From Pseudomonadota bacterium (lineage in GTDB: Bacteria; Pseudomonadota; Gammaproteobacteria; Burkholderiales; Burkholderiaceae_B): a stretch of DNA of 64,000 nt. Both the position numbers and the translations under genes were made by a program. Positions 7,915 through 15,479 of this stretch are shown here, one piece after another. The stretch is from positions 59,765 to 123,764 of the forward strand of contig JAEZBO010000102.1 in assembly GCA_023427085.1 (NCBI GenBank), read 5' to 3'. Positions within the stretch are counted from its first letter, which is position 1. Every line of letters begins with the position of its first letter. The notes below the pieces were generated by a model. The model had not been told where the DNA came from and made no database searches. It worked only from the letters and a program-made list of their open reading frames with translations.

Positions 7915-9680
7915 CCGATCACCGGGTTTTTGAAGAAGTCTGAAAGGTCTTCGACGTCATCGGTTGCCACCGCGAGGCCGATGGCCATCAACAGTGCAGC
8001 CATGTCGTCGATCTTGTCGGCCGAGCGCTTACGGTCCGGCGCCATGCTCAGGTTCACGTCTCGGCGCGCCACCAGGTTCGATGCACACCACGCCAGAACC
8101 GGGTCACCACCGTGCACCAGCTTGCCGCCCACGTAGGCCAGCTCGAGCGCTTGCATCGCCGGGTGATAGCTTTTGGTGCCCTGGACGAACTGCACCATCG
8201 GAACACCCTCGGCCACCAGCCTGTTGACCAGGTCAGATGCGTTCCAGGCGTCGTAGGCAATTTGATGCGGCTCGAACCGCTCCACGGCGGCGAGCACGTC
8301 TCGCTCGATCACCGCGTAGTCGGTCACATCCCCATCGGTTTGCAGCAGGTACCCTGCCTCGACCCAGCCGGCGTATGGCACGGTGGCACGCTCGGTGCGT
8401 TGCTTGACGGCCTCAGTCGGCACCCAGCGCCAGCCGTGCGTGTACCAGACCCCCTCGACAAGCCATACCAGCCGGAAGGCCGCGATATCGGTGGTGCTGG
8501 CCAGGTCCAGGCCGCCCCAGCACGGATAGCCCTTCAGCCACTCGAGGTCCACCTCACCGGCGCACTTGGCCCATTTCGTCAGGTCCACCCAGCCGCTGGC
8601 CGTCGATGCCGGCCTGTTGCACCGCTTGATGCGGAACTCGGCCAGCTTCGACGGCATCTGCTTGGCCTCGACGGCCTCCTTGCGGATCGCCGCCAGCAGG
8701 TGCGGGTTGACGTCCAGCAGCGGATTGGCCTTGATCCACTTGCGCTCGTCGAACTCGTCGTCTTGCGTGATCTTGGCCGACTTGTCCTCGTTATCCAGCG
8801 CGTAGAACAGCGCCAGGAAGTGGTCGGCCTGCGTACCCAAGATGCCGCGCAACAGCGCGAACACGAAGGCCCGGATCTCTGCCCAGGGGCCCGCGTTCGT
8901 GTACCCCTCAGTCGTGGTGAACAGCCACAACGGATTGGCGCGCGCACCAGCGGCCGACTGCAACACGTTCAGCAGGTCAGCCGTCTTGTGGGCGTGGATC
9001 TCATCCAGGCCTGTGTGCGAGGGGTTCAAGCCGTCCTGCGTGCTGGCCTTCGCGTGCAACGCCTTGTAGCTGCTACCAGTCTCGAACCGGCTGATCGACT
9101 TCGCCCAGGCAGCCAGCCCGAAAGCCTCGGACAGTTCCGGCGTCTTCTCGACCATCCGCTTGGATGCCTTGAAGATGATCGAGGCTTGGTCGAAGGTCGT
9201 CGCCGCGCTGATGACCTGCGCGCCCTCTTCGGGTTCGCAGCACAGGCAATACAGCAGAATGGCCGAGGCCAACGTGCTCTTGGCATTCTTGCGGGCCACG
9301 GCGAACAGCGCCGAGGTGAAACGGCGGGGGTGGAAACTGTCGTCGTCGCCCCAACCCTCAACCAGGATCGCCTCGCGGCGGCGGAACCCAAACAGCTGCA
9401 CCACGAAAAAGACGTGGCTCGGGTGCATCACGATGTTGGGCGTGGCCCACTTGCCCTCAACGTGCGGCAGCTTCTCGATGAAGTCGCAGGCATCGATCGC
9501 GTGCCACTCGTCGAAGATGAAGGGTGTAGACCGCCGCTTCGCCCTCTTCAGGTCATCCAGAAAGCGCTTGGCCGCAAGGCGTATCCACCGGCCGTGTTTC
9601 TTGCGGCCCTTGTCGGCCACCGCTGCCTGCGCATATTTGATGGCGATGCCGACGTAATCACGCTCGGCGGCGGTTGCCAT
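7911..9680 (-). CDS. Terminase large subunit (packaging ATPase/nuclease)
   Basis: A 589-residue two-domain terminase. The ATPase domain carries a Walker A-like ARKNAKST and a Walker B/catalytic LDEIHAH. The nuclease domain begins near GGLDLASTTD, which supplies the first metal-binding Asp, and continues to DKIDDMAALLMAI near the C-terminus. The enzyme cuts and packages DNA with the small subunit. Its start overlaps the small-subunit gene by 23 bases. Sequence and length fit the P27/HK97-type terminase family. Confidence 0.95.
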   Translation of the reverse strand: MATAAERDYVGIAIKYAQAAVADKGRKKHGRWIRLAAKRFLDDLKRAKRRSTPFIFDEWHAIDACDFIEKLPHVEGKWATPNIVMHPSHVFFVVQLFGFRRREAILVEGWGDDDSFHPRRFTSALFAVARKNAKSTLASAILLYCLCCEPEEGAQVISAATTFDQASIIFKASKRMVEKTPELSEAFGLAAWAKSISRFETGSSYKALHAKASTQDGLNPSHTGLDEIHAHKTADLLNVLQSAAGARANPLWLFTTTEGYTNAGPWAEIRAFVFALLRGILGTQADHFLALFYALDNEDKSAKITQDDEFDERKWIKANPLLDVNPHLLAAIRKEAVEAKQMPSKLAEFRIKRCNRPASTASGWVDLTKWAKCAGEVDLEWLKGYPCWGGLDLASTTDIAAFRLVWLVEGVWYTHGWRWVPTEAVKQRTERATVPYAGWVEAGYLLQTDGDVTDYAVIERDVLAAVERFEPHQIAYDAWNASDLVNRLVAEGVPMVQFVQGTKSYHPAMQALELAYVGGKLVHGGDPVLAWCASNLVARRDVNLSMAPDRKRSADKIDDMAALLMAIGLAVATDDVEDLSDFFKNPVIG

Positions 9681-10086
9681 TGCTCTTGAACTTGTTGCCG
9701 GCCTGGCCGTCCGGCGCGGCGCTCTTAACCTTGCCCTGAGCCACAGGTGTTAGACCAAACTCGCCGACCAGGGCTCGGTACTGCGCCAGCATGTGGCCGG
9801 TCGGAGTTTCGCCGGCGGACCAAAGCTGCACCAGCTTGCCGTGCAACGCGCAGAGCATCGCCAGCGGCGAGAGGCAAGCTTCGGTCAACAACCGGTTGGA
9901 GTGCAAGATGCGGGTGAGCCGAACCCACTCAGCCTCGGCGTGCTTGTTGGGCAGCCACTCGGGGGCCGGCGGCACGTCCTCGACGAGGGGCAATTCAACG
10001 GCCGGCGCTTCCGGCTTGGCGTCTCGGTCCGCACGCGAAGTGCCCGCGACCACCTTCAGCGCGACCGGCTTCTTCGGTGGGGCCAT
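9658..10086 (-). CDS. Terminase small subunit (P27 family)
   Basis: A 142-residue protein starting MAPPKKPVALKVVAGTSRAD, with basic N-terminus, a middle region PAPEWLPNKHAEAEWVRLTR, and helices through LVGEFGLTPVAQGKVKSA. This is the pattern of P27-type small terminase subunits, which bind the packaging site. The ATG at 10086 is preceded by GGAGG with good spacing; frames further upstream are just open. It lies between the HNH nuclease and the large subunit, the typical trio for cos phages with HNH. Confidence 0.9.
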   Translation of the reverse strand: MAPPKKPVALKVVAGTSRADRDAKPEAPAVELPLVEDVPPAPEWLPNKHAEAEWVRLTRILHSNRLLTEACLSPLAMLCALHGKLVQLWSAGETPTGHMLAQYRALVGEFGLTPVAQGKVKSAAPDGQAGNKFKSNGNRRRA

Positions 10087-10269
10087 AACGCCTCCAAAAA
10101 AACACGTTTTTCTGATGTGACTGCGCAAAAAAAACTCTGGGCGGCGGGTGTCCGGCCATTCGGCCCAGACTTTTGACCCACCCCCGGCCCCTCCGCATCC
10201 CGATTTTTCCGTTTGCGCCCCTCGCCGTATCGGGATTTTTTCGGCCATGGTTGCACCGAGCTTTGGCGC
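10087..10269. other. Gap between HNH and terS; candidate cos (packaging) region
   Basis: This 183-base gene-free gap lies between the HNH nuclease and terminase small-subunit genes. In P27/HK97-type phages the cos site is often here. On the minus strand a G-rich stretch GGGGGTGGGTCAAAAGTC (about 10168-10185) is followed by A/T-rich runs near 10090-10135. No cleavage site can be proven from sequence alone. Confidence 0.4.
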
Positions 10270-10620
10270 TTACACCGTATAAGGCTTGGACGGTGTAACG
10301 CGTCCCCGCCCGCGCTGGGCCTCGGCCTGGGTCTTCTCGGCGTGGCAATCGCGGTTCATCGCTCGCAGGTTGCGGGGATCGTCGTTCAGCTTGCCCCGCG
10401 CGTCGCGGGTGTTATCGATGTGGTCAACCTCATGCGCAACGCGGGGCAGCAGCTTGGCGCGGCATGCTTCGCACTGGCACAGGCGGCCATCGCGCTCCAT
10501 GACCTGGTCTCGCAACCGGCGCCACGGACGGCCACCACGGCCCTGTCCATAGGCAGGCTCGGCAGGCTCGTGGCGCGGCGTGCTATTCACGCGGCGTAGC
10601 CGGTCGGGGCGAGTGGGCAT
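10270..10620 (-). CDS. HNH endonuclease (packaging-associated)
   Basis: A 116-residue basic protein with an HNH core. Residues WRRLRDQVMERDGRLCQC lead into a zinc-type CQCEAC pair, then HEVDHI and the NLRAMNRDCHAEKT region containing N and H. HNH enzymes next to the terminase genes are needed with the terminase for specific cos cleavage in phages such as HK97. The N-terminal MPTRPDRLRRVNSTPRHEP is low complexity, so a shorter start is possible. Confidence 0.9.
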   Translation of the reverse strand: MPTRPDRLRRVNSTPRHEPAEPAYGQGRGGRPWRRLRDQVMERDGRLCQCEACRAKLLPRVAHEVDHIDNTRDARGKLNDDPRNLRAMNRDCHAEKTQAEAQRGRGRVTPSKPYTV

Positions 10621-10650
10621 CAGCGCACCACCAGAACGCAGGCGGCCATG

Positions 10651-10971
10651 CTATCGGCGATCGGTGTCAGGCCGCACGATGGCCTCGATCGCTCGCTGCT
10701 GGTCAACCCAGGCTTGCAGGTCGTCGAGGCTGGCGAAGCTGCGCTCGGTCCCGGACTTGATCGAGGCCATCATCAGGCCGAACACGGCCAGGAACATCAG
10801 CGAGGTGACCAGCGTCCACCAGGTGCTGCCCTTGCTCAGCAGGATGCACAGCACCAGCACGGCGAGCACCGATACGCGCCAGGCGAGCAGGAACGCGCGT
10901 TTGGCTCGGTAGTCGTGCAGCGTGACGCTCATGCACGCCCAGGCGGGCGTGACCGGCTCGGGTTTGCTCAT
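10651..10971 (-). CDS. Small membrane protein with two hydrophobic helices, unknown function
   Basis: A 106-residue protein starting MSKPEPVTPAWACMSVTLHD at an ATG at 10971. Two adjacent membrane helices (about residues 30-47 and 52-70) are followed by a soluble C-terminus (ERSFASLDDLQAWVDQQRAIE). A two-helix protein here, downstream of the tRNA genes and before the packaging genes, could be holin- or Rz-related, but no family was recognised and no endolysin gene is seen next to it. Confidence 0.6.
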   Translation of the reverse strand: MSKPEPVTPAWACMSVTLHDYRAKRAFLLAWRVSVLAVLVLCILLSKGSTWWTLVTSLMFLAVFGLMMASIKSGTERSFASLDDLQAWVDQQRAIEAIVRPDTDRR

Positions 10972-10987
10972 GAGGCTATCTCTCGTA

Positions 10988-11107
10988 TGGGTTGCGCAGC
11001 TGGGATTCGAACCCAGGAGGACCGGCGCAATGGCTATCCGCGCCCCGCCAGTCCTTGTAGCGGCATCACCCTTCGTCCAGACCTTTCGGCATCTCGGGCA
11101 CCGCGCA
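10988..11107 (-). other. tRNA-like element with T-arm and acceptor stem but long interior
   Basis: On the minus strand a perfect T-arm (CTGGG TTCGAAT CCCAG) is followed by CTGCGCA, A and CCCA. A matching 5' acceptor strand, TGCGCGG (7 pairs, one G-T), lies at 11107-11101, one base after the tRNA-Met. The body between is about 40 bases longer than a normal tRNA and contains a 9-bp hairpin (arms 11046-11054 and 11019-11027). It may be a degenerate type II tRNA, an interrupted tRNA or a tRNA mimic. No anticodon can be assigned. Confidence 0.45.
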
Positions 11108-11108
11108 A

Positions 11109-11184
11109 TGGTTGCGGAAACAGGGCTCGAACCTGTGACCTCCGGGGTATGAACCCGGCGCGCTGCCAACTGCGCTATCCCGCA
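11109..11184 (-). tRNA. tRNA-Met (CAU)
   Basis: A complete 76-base cloverleaf with encoded CCA: acceptor TGCGGGA/TTCCGCA with one G-T pair, D-stem GCGC/GCGC, anticodon arm CCGGG TTCATAC CCCGG, variable AGGTC, T-arm ACAGG TTCGAGC CCTGT. The anticodon is CAT. It could be elongator Met or, if modified to lysidine, Ile(AUA). It lies inside the prophage between the early operon and the packaging genes, where lambdoid phages often carry tRNAs. Confidence 0.93.
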
Positions 11185-11190
11185 AACGAA

Positions 11191-11221
11191 AACGCCCCGG
11201 CCTGGATCGGCTCGGGGCGTT
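11191..11221. terminator. GC-rich hairpin upstream of tRNA-Met
   Basis: AACGCCCCG (11191-11199) pairs with CGGGGCGTT (11213-11221) around a 13-base loop. The hairpin lies between the early operon end and the tRNA genes and, with the stronger hairpin at 11230-11264, forms a double block typical of sites controlled by late antitermination. Confidence 0.5.
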
Positions 11222-11229
11222 CGGAAAGC

Positions 11230-11264
11230 AAAAAGCCCGCAGCGGCTAGGCTTGCGGGCTTTTT
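11230..11264. terminator. Bidirectional rho-independent terminator
   Basis: AAAAAGCCCGCA pairs with TGCGGGCTTTTT across a short loop, giving a GC stem with A and T tracts on the two sides. It follows the Q-position gene (11331-11939) and precedes the tRNAs and late genes, so it probably ends early leftward transcription unless antiterminated. Confidence 0.85.
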
Positions 11265-11330
11265 GGTCGCACCAATACAACGTATCGGATAAGGCAGGAT
11301 TTTGGGGGTAAAAATCACAACGGTCAAGAA

Positions 11331-11939
11331 CTATCTGTCCGTATGCACCAGCCCCGACTCGCAGAGCGCAGCCTCGGCCCGATCCATGGCCACCTGCTCT
11401 AGCCCCGGCTTCGGCTCGGCACCGGCTTTGCCCAGGCGCTCGCCCCGATACCACTGCTGGATGCGAGACATGTGATTGGTCGCTGTGTTGTGGGACACGC
11501 CGGCATTCTTAGCCAGCTGCTGCATCCCTTGCTTGTCGCGGCCAACGGCGCGGCTGAGCAGTCCGAGCGTCAACGGCCGCTTTGCCGCGCATCCCGATAG
11601 CGGCGCGCGCTCTGCCTCGTCGGCCAGCAACCGCATGGCGGCCTGCCACTCGAAATTGGGCTTTTGCCCGCTGCAGCATGGGTGCGTGCACTCGCAAGGC
11701 AAGGTCGGCGGCGCGTATCGCGCGACCAGCGCGGCCTGGTGGAGCGCATCCAGCCGAGCAATGCGGGCCCGCACAAGGCCGGCCTGCGCCGCGCCATCCA
11801 GGCCGGAGAGGCCGCCAGCACCAGCAGCGGGACCGCCAGCCATCCGGTTCATCATGGGCCGATCGTACTGCTGCATCGAGAAGTTGAACGCAAACAGCAG
11901 GGCCGCTGGCGTGCTTGAAAAAGTTGCTTCGTTGTTCAT
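11331..11939 (-). CDS. Putative late regulator (antiterminator Q position), HTH-like
   Basis: A 202-residue protein at the end of the early leftward operon, directly before the terminator at 11230-11264, which is where lambdoid phages carry the late antiterminator. It has a Cys/His cluster (LPCECTHPCCSGQKPNFEW) that could bind zinc, and a C-terminal helix-turn-helix-like stretch (GMQQLAKNAGVSHNTATNHM). The DNA-binding role is inferred from these features. The N-terminus (MNNEATFSSTPAALLFAFNF) resembles DUF1133-type phage proteins, but I cannot confirm the family. Confidence 0.6.
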   Translation of the reverse strand: MNNEATFSSTPAALLFAFNFSMQQYDRPMMNRMAGGPAAGAGGLSGLDGAAQAGLVRARIARLDALHQAALVARYAPPTLPCECTHPCCSGQKPNFEWQAAMRLLADEAERAPLSGCAAKRPLTLGLLSRAVGRDKQGMQQLAKNAGVSHNTATNHMSRIQQWYRGERLGKAGAEPKPGLEQVAMDRAEAALCESGLVHTDR

Positions 11940-11946
11940 GTGTTCC

Positions 11947-12288
11947 TCAAAATTCCTCTGCTTCCCAGCCGCCGCCGTTCTTCTTCGCCTTGGCCTTCAT
12001 CGCCAAGAACCGGAACGGATATAGGCTCGCCGCGACCTTGATCTTCACCCTGGCATCGTCTTGCCAGAACCCTTTCACCTCATGCATTTCCAACTGCCCA
12101 TCCAGACGCATCACGGCGAAGTCGGGCGTGTAAAACGTGTTGTCGGCTAGTCGCAGCTTCACGCCCTCGAACTTGTGCCAGAGGATGCCGCCGCACGCCT
12201 GCCATTGCTCGAGGTGCTTGGCATAGGCTTCCTCGGTCTTGTTCATCTGTCCGGTCTTCAGCCGGCCCAGTGCGTAGCTGCGGTTCAT
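11947..12288 (-). CDS. DUF1064 phage nuclease-like protein
   Basis: A 113-residue protein. From MNKTEEAYAKHLEQW onward it shows the DUF1064 layout: a helix with E, then TFYTPDFAVMRLDGQLEMHEVKGFW (PDF...E-x-K, the nuclease-type PD-ExK core), then ARVKIKVAASLYPFRFL. Such proteins in replication modules are thought to be small endonucleases. The start at 12288 overlaps the stop of the upstream P-like gene (ATGA); an internal ATG at MNKTEEAY is an alternative. Confidence 0.8.
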   Translation of the reverse strand: MNRSYALGRLKTGQMNKTEEAYAKHLEQWQACGGILWHKFEGVKLRLADNTFYTPDFAVMRLDGQLEMHEVKGFWQDDARVKIKVAASLYPFRFLAMKAKAKKNGGGWEAEEF

Positions 12289-13001
12289 GGGGTCGCCTTT
12301 GCGGCACGCTCGGCCATTTGCCGCACCAGCAACGGGGCGCGGGAACGGCTGAGCACCTTGGCGACCCAGCGGCGCGGATCTCGCCCCGATTGGGAAAGCG
12401 CACCAGCCGCGTCCATCTCTTTCATCCGGCGCGCTGCGTTGTCGCGGTCGGCCTGCGTATTGCCCGGAGCCGGCAAGGTGGCAGCGACCACCGGGATCTC
12501 GGCCCAGCGGCGCGCCAGCAGCACGTCGCGCAACGCAGCCTCCCAACGCGTTTTGATGACCGCGTAGCCCAGGTTCATGATGTCGTGGCCACCGACGCGG
12601 ACGGCCGCCCAGAAGATCGCAGGGTGTGACCACTCGCCGGTCTCGGCTCGGGTCCGGTTCAGCATGCCGCGCACGGCCTCGTGAAACGCGGTCTCCGGGT
12701 CCAGGTTCGGCCGGCAGGCGCGCATGAACTCCGTCAGCGAGGGCGGCCAGTCGAACATGCGCCGGCAGTTTCGCAGCCCGGTGGCGATGTCGTCTGGCAC
12801 CAGCCCTTCGTCGGCAAAAGCGTCGGCCCAGGCTTCCTTCCACGCTTCGATTGCATCCTCGGTCGAGAAGTTGGCGCGCCAGCGGTTCGGGTACATGCCA
12901 TCCAGGCGGTTGTAAAGGTGGTCCATCAGGCTGATGCCTTCCAGCCGAGGGTGTGCACCCAGCCAGGGGGCCATGCTAGACGTCGATGCAATCAGGCTCA
13001 T
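12285..13001 (-). CDS. Replication protein P-like (helicase loader)
   Basis: About 238 residues from ATG 13001, chosen because AGGAG lies 8 bases upstream. Features include an N-terminal segment (HLYNRLDGMYPNRWRANFST), a middle region DIATGLRNCRRMFDWPPSLTEF and a basic C-terminus. This resembles phage replication P proteins that bring the host DnaB helicase to the origin. It directly follows the O-like gene with a 26-base overlap, matching the lambda O-P order. Confidence 0.75.
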   Translation of the reverse strand: MSLIASTSSMAPWLGAHPRLEGISLMDHLYNRLDGMYPNRWRANFSTEDAIEAWKEAWADAFADEGLVPDDIATGLRNCRRMFDWPPSLTEFMRACRPNLDPETAFHEAVRGMLNRTRAETGEWSHPAIFWAAVRVGGHDIMNLGYAVIKTRWEAALRDVLLARRWAEIPVVAATLPAPGNTQADRDNAARRMKEMDAAGALSQSGRDPRRWVAKVLSRSRAPLLVRQMAERAAKATP

Positions 13002-13827
13002 GGCCTTGGCTCCTGCGAGTGCGGCCACGGTTCACGTAGGCCGAGGGGTTGAACTTCTGCGGCGGGCTGGCCGGCGCGCCGGGTGGCGTGCCCTTCGGGG
13101 CGAACAGGCCCTGGTAGCTGCCGTTGATACAGTGGCTGATCACCACATCCGGTTTCCAGCCTTGTGTGCGGTAGTTGCCCAGCGCCAGCAGTTGCTCGTG
13201 GGCCGCGGCCTCGGTCAGCGGCTTGCGAATCTGCTTGCGGTGGGTCACCCAGCGTTGCCAGTCGGCAGGGTCGAGCCATACCGGCAATTCGATGGCCGTG
13301 GCGTCGAACCCCGGCGCGCGCTGCTGCGTGCGCTTTGGTTCCTTGACGGTTCCTTGATGGTTCAATGACGGATCGGGTGCAGCACCTGCACCCCGTGACG
13401 TAGTCAGATGCACCCCGTTCTGTCGTGAAATGCACCCCGTGGCGTCGTCATTTGCACCCCGTTCGGCACGAGGTGCATTTGCTGCACCCCGTTCGGAATA
13501 TTCCGAATGTTCCACGCGGGGCGCAGCAGGTGCACCCCGTTTCAGATCGATGTCGTAGCAGACCGGCCGTTGGTCGGCGCGCCGGATATGCGCCCGCACC
13601 AGCCCCTGATTGCCTCGGCTGATCACACCCTGCTCTTCCAGGTCGCGCAGCTTGTTCTGCACCGTCCGTGAGGAAAGGCCCGTGTCGACGCACAGGGTAG
13701 CGATCGAGGGGAATGCGCCATCGCCGTTCGGGCCGGCGTAGTTGGCCAGGCATAGCAGCACATGACGCGCTGTCGGCTCGGTCACAGCCTGCTGGGTCAG
13801 CGCCCAGGTCATCGCTTGAACGCTCAT
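12976..13827 (-). CDS. Replication initiator, lambda O-like, with internal origin
   Basis: A 283-residue protein. Residues 1-75 form a winged-helix DNA-binding domain (TARHVLLCLANYAGPNGDGA, then a LSSRTVQNKLRDLEEQGVIS recognition helix) of the GntR-like fold found in O-type initiators. A low-complexity middle (about 85-150) is encoded by the iteron region, and the C-terminus (about 170-260) is conserved (WLDPADWQRWVTHRKQIRK) and probably contacts the P-like loader. It should bind the repeats inside its own gene. Confidence 0.88.
   Translation of the reverse strand: MSVQAMTWALTQQAVTEPTARHVLLCLANYAGPNGDGAFPSIATLCVDTGLSSRTVQNKLRDLEEQGVISRGNQGLVRAHIRRADQRPVCYDIDLKRGAPAAPRVEHSEYSERGAANAPRAERGANDDATGCISRQNGVHLTTSRGAGAAPDPSLNHQGTVKEPKRTQQRAPGFDATAIELPVWLDPADWQRWVTHRKQIRKPLTEAAAHEQLLALGNYRTQGWKPDVVISHCINGSYQGLFAPKGTPPGAPASPPQKFNPSAYVNRGRTRRSQGHEPDCIDV
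13387..13540. other. Replication origin: six TGCACCCCGT iterons inside the O-like gene
   Basis: Six exact copies of TGCACCCCGT, all in the same orientation, start at 13387, 13409, 13431, 13453, 13483 and 13531. The first four are spaced exactly 22 bases apart, about two helical turns. A 16-bp palindrome TTCGGAATATTCCGAA (13492-13507) lies between iterons 5 and 6 and is the most A/T-rich part. Lambda places its origin inside gene O in the same way. Confidence 0.9.
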
Positions 13828-14159
13828 GCTGCCAGCCCTTCTCTGCGCACCAGCTCCAGGCCAGCGGCCAGACGCTCGGCGTCATGGACTGCGAGCCCGA
13901 GCTGGGTGGCAATGAACACCTCCAGGCTCGCGCCTCGTGACGCCGCCCAGCCCGGCAGTGTGGCAATTGCGTCACATGTCACCAGCTGCGCTATATCGGC
14001 CTTCATGCAGTCGCGCCAATTCGCATCCGGGTCTGCATTGATTTCGGCCGGGTTGGCGACCTCCTGACCCAGTTCGCGCAGGCGGGCTGCCATAGCGTTG
14101 AAAGCCGGGAAGTTCAGTTCGGGCAGCCCTGTCATTGGGCCGGCAAGGTAAATCCTCAT
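13824..14159 (-). CDS. DUF4406 / nucleoside 2-deoxyribosyltransferase-like protein
   Basis: A 111-residue protein starting MRIYLAGPMTGLPELNFPAF, the signature opening of DUF4406 (RIYLAGPMTG-x-P-x-x-N-x-P-x-F). Further motifs are NPAEI, CDAIATLPGW and SRGASLEV, matching the nucleoside deoxyribosyltransferase-like Rossmann fold. Phage copies may act on nucleotides, but the activity is not established. It overlaps both neighbours by 4 bases (ATGA). Confidence 0.88.
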   Translation of the reverse strand: MRIYLAGPMTGLPELNFPAFNAMAARLRELGQEVANPAEINADPDANWRDCMKADIAQLVTCDAIATLPGWAASRGASLEVFIATQLGLAVHDAERLAAGLELVRREGLAA

Positions 14160-14683
14160 GGGTTTCCCCTTTGCAGGTAGGCGCCCACCAGACGCTGCAT
14201 GTCCGCCTCAGCCTGTTCGGGCCATAGGCGCAGACGCTGCATGTCCGTGCGCGTGCGTTGCAGCCACTCGACTTGAATGGATGCCGACGTTGCTTTGTCG
14301 TAAATGGCGCCCTGGTCCAGCATCCAGTGACAGCCCGGCTTGCCCAGCTCGGGCGCGCACAGCGGCACCAGCAGCGCATCGGAAACCTTCAGGCCCTTGC
14401 CCTTTCCCAGCGCCAGCAAGTTCAGATGCGCGGCTTGGCTGCGGCCCAGCCGACCGCAACAAGCGCATGGCATTGCAGCCACGTTCATGCGGTGCTGCCT
14501 GCTGCGCCACATTGTCGATTCCTTGGGCAGGTGACCTAGCGCCAGCCCGACCGCCTGCGCGATTCGCTGCGCCAGCCCCGGGCCTTCGCGTTTGTTGCCT
14601 TGGCGCTTGATCCAGCCGCCCTGCTTCATCGGTGCCTTGTTGCGCAGCGGCGCGCGCCGCGACAGCTCAGTACGGCGCATCAT
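14156..14683 (-). CDS. Zinc-binding HNH-like nuclease (Ref/DUF1364-like)
   Basis: About 175 residues from ATG 14683. The first 45 residues are very basic (RRTELSRRAPLRNKAPMKQG). A CACC motif, then QAAHLNLLALGKGKGLKVSD and PLCAPELGKPGCHWMLD follow; this C-x-x-C...AH...GKG-GLK-D...C-x(n)-CH-x-x-LD pattern resembles P1 Ref and DUF1364 proteins, HNH-type zinc nucleases of recombination modules. The start overlaps the stop of the CII-like gene. Confidence 0.7.
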   Translation of the reverse strand: MMRRTELSRRAPLRNKAPMKQGGWIKRQGNKREGPGLAQRIAQAVGLALGHLPKESTMWRSRQHRMNVAAMPCACCGRLGRSQAAHLNLLALGKGKGLKVSDALLVPLCAPELGKPGCHWMLDQGAIYDKATSASIQVEWLQRTRTDMQRLRLWPEQAEADMQRLVGAYLQRGNP

Positions 14684-15126
14684 TGCTCGGTCATCCCGCG
14701 CAGGCGTTGCTTCACCTCGGCCACGGCAGTCATCACGCCTCGGCCAGCAGCCTCGATCCGCTGCATCTCCTGCGCGTCGACGCCACCATCGGACAGTGCG
14801 TTGTAGACCTCCTGCCCAAAGCTGCCGTTGGCAACCATCAGACCCGCCATCTGCTCGAGCACAGACATGTCCGATTCGGCGGTGCACTGTGCCGGCGCCT
14901 TGACCAGCAAGAACCCGCCCTCGTGCGCCCAGGCACGCAGCATGCGATCGTCGCCAGTCAGGCTTACGATGCGCCGAGCCTCGGCAAGAGTCAGATGATG
15001 CGTTTCGTTGTTGGGGTTGACCTTGTTGCGCAGCACGGCCGGCGAGATGCCGACGCGCGGGCCGAGCGATTCACTGCCGCCCGGGTAATCGTGGACTGTG
15101 GCGTGGGCCGCATCCTGAATGTTCAT
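14680..15126 (-). CDS. CII-like regulatory protein (Phage_CP76 family)
   Basis: A 148-residue protein with the CP76/CII layout: MNIQDAAHATVHDYPGGSES, then LGPRVGISPAVLRNKVNP (a helix-turn-helix), HHLTLAEARRIVSLTGDDRMLRAWAHEGG, and a C-terminal helical part. Members control lysogeny decisions in P2- and lambda-type phages. It is the second leftward gene after the Cro-like gene. A 14-base sequence GAAACGTGTTTCGG, containing a 12-bp palindrome, lies just upstream at 15182-15195 and recurs at 18500. Confidence 0.85.
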   Translation of the reverse strand: MNIQDAAHATVHDYPGGSESLGPRVGISPAVLRNKVNPNNETHHLTLAEARRIVSLTGDDRMLRAWAHEGGFLLVKAPAQCTAESDMSVLEQMAGLMVANGSFGQEVYNALSDGGVDAQEMQRIEAAGRGVMTAVAEVKQRLRGMTEQ

Positions 15127-15181
15127 GCTTCGAATCTCCGAACGTTTTATCTGGGTTGAATCACGCCTACGATCCGGGCAT

Positions 15182-15195
15182 GAAACGTGTTTCGG
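15182..15195. repeat. Palindromic motif GAAACGTGTTTCGG, copy 1
   Basis: The first 12 bases, GAAACGTGTTTC, form a perfect palindrome. The 14-base sequence is identical to one at 18500-18513, and a near copy sits at 18535-18547. This copy lies 56 bases upstream of the CII-like gene. It is a candidate binding site for a second phage regulator. Confidence 0.55.
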
Positions 15196-15240
15196 TTTCT
15201 GCGAACAGCACCAGCTGCCGCCCTACTTCAAACTGCTGAA

Positions 15241-15426
15241 ATGAACGACGACCTGCCTGATACCGAAACCGAAGCGCTGCTTGCGCTGGCTCGTGCCATC
15301 GCGGCGAAGGTGCTCGCCGAGCCGAAGGACGCGCATGTCATGGAGGTGTTCGCCCGGCTCTGCGCTGAGACCGATGCGCAGGCGGCAAGGATTGAGGTAG
15401 CGGGCTCGCACCCGCTGCTCCATTGA
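15241..15426 (+). CDS. Small acidic helical protein, unknown function
   Basis: A 61-residue plus-strand reading frame (MNDDLPDTETEALLALARAI at the start) with GC-rich third positions and a continuous amphipathic helix (ALARAIAAKVLAEPKDAHVM). It lies between the Cro-like and CII-like genes but runs in the opposite direction, unusual for this region. No strong ribosome site is seen. An opposite-strand frame (15223-15483) has less protein-like composition. No family recognised. Confidence 0.45.
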   Translation: MNDDLPDTETEALLALARAIAAKVLAEPKDAHVMEVFARLCAETDAQAARIEVAGSHPLLH

Positions 15427-15479
15427 CTTACACGTCGGTCGGGCCGATCGGTATGCGGTCGTCTGGCTTGTCTTTGGGG

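Noticed and set aside
13387..13540. CRISPR-like array
   Set aside because: The repeats are only 10 bases, inside a coding gene, with 12-base spacers; they fit iterons of an origin, not CRISPR.
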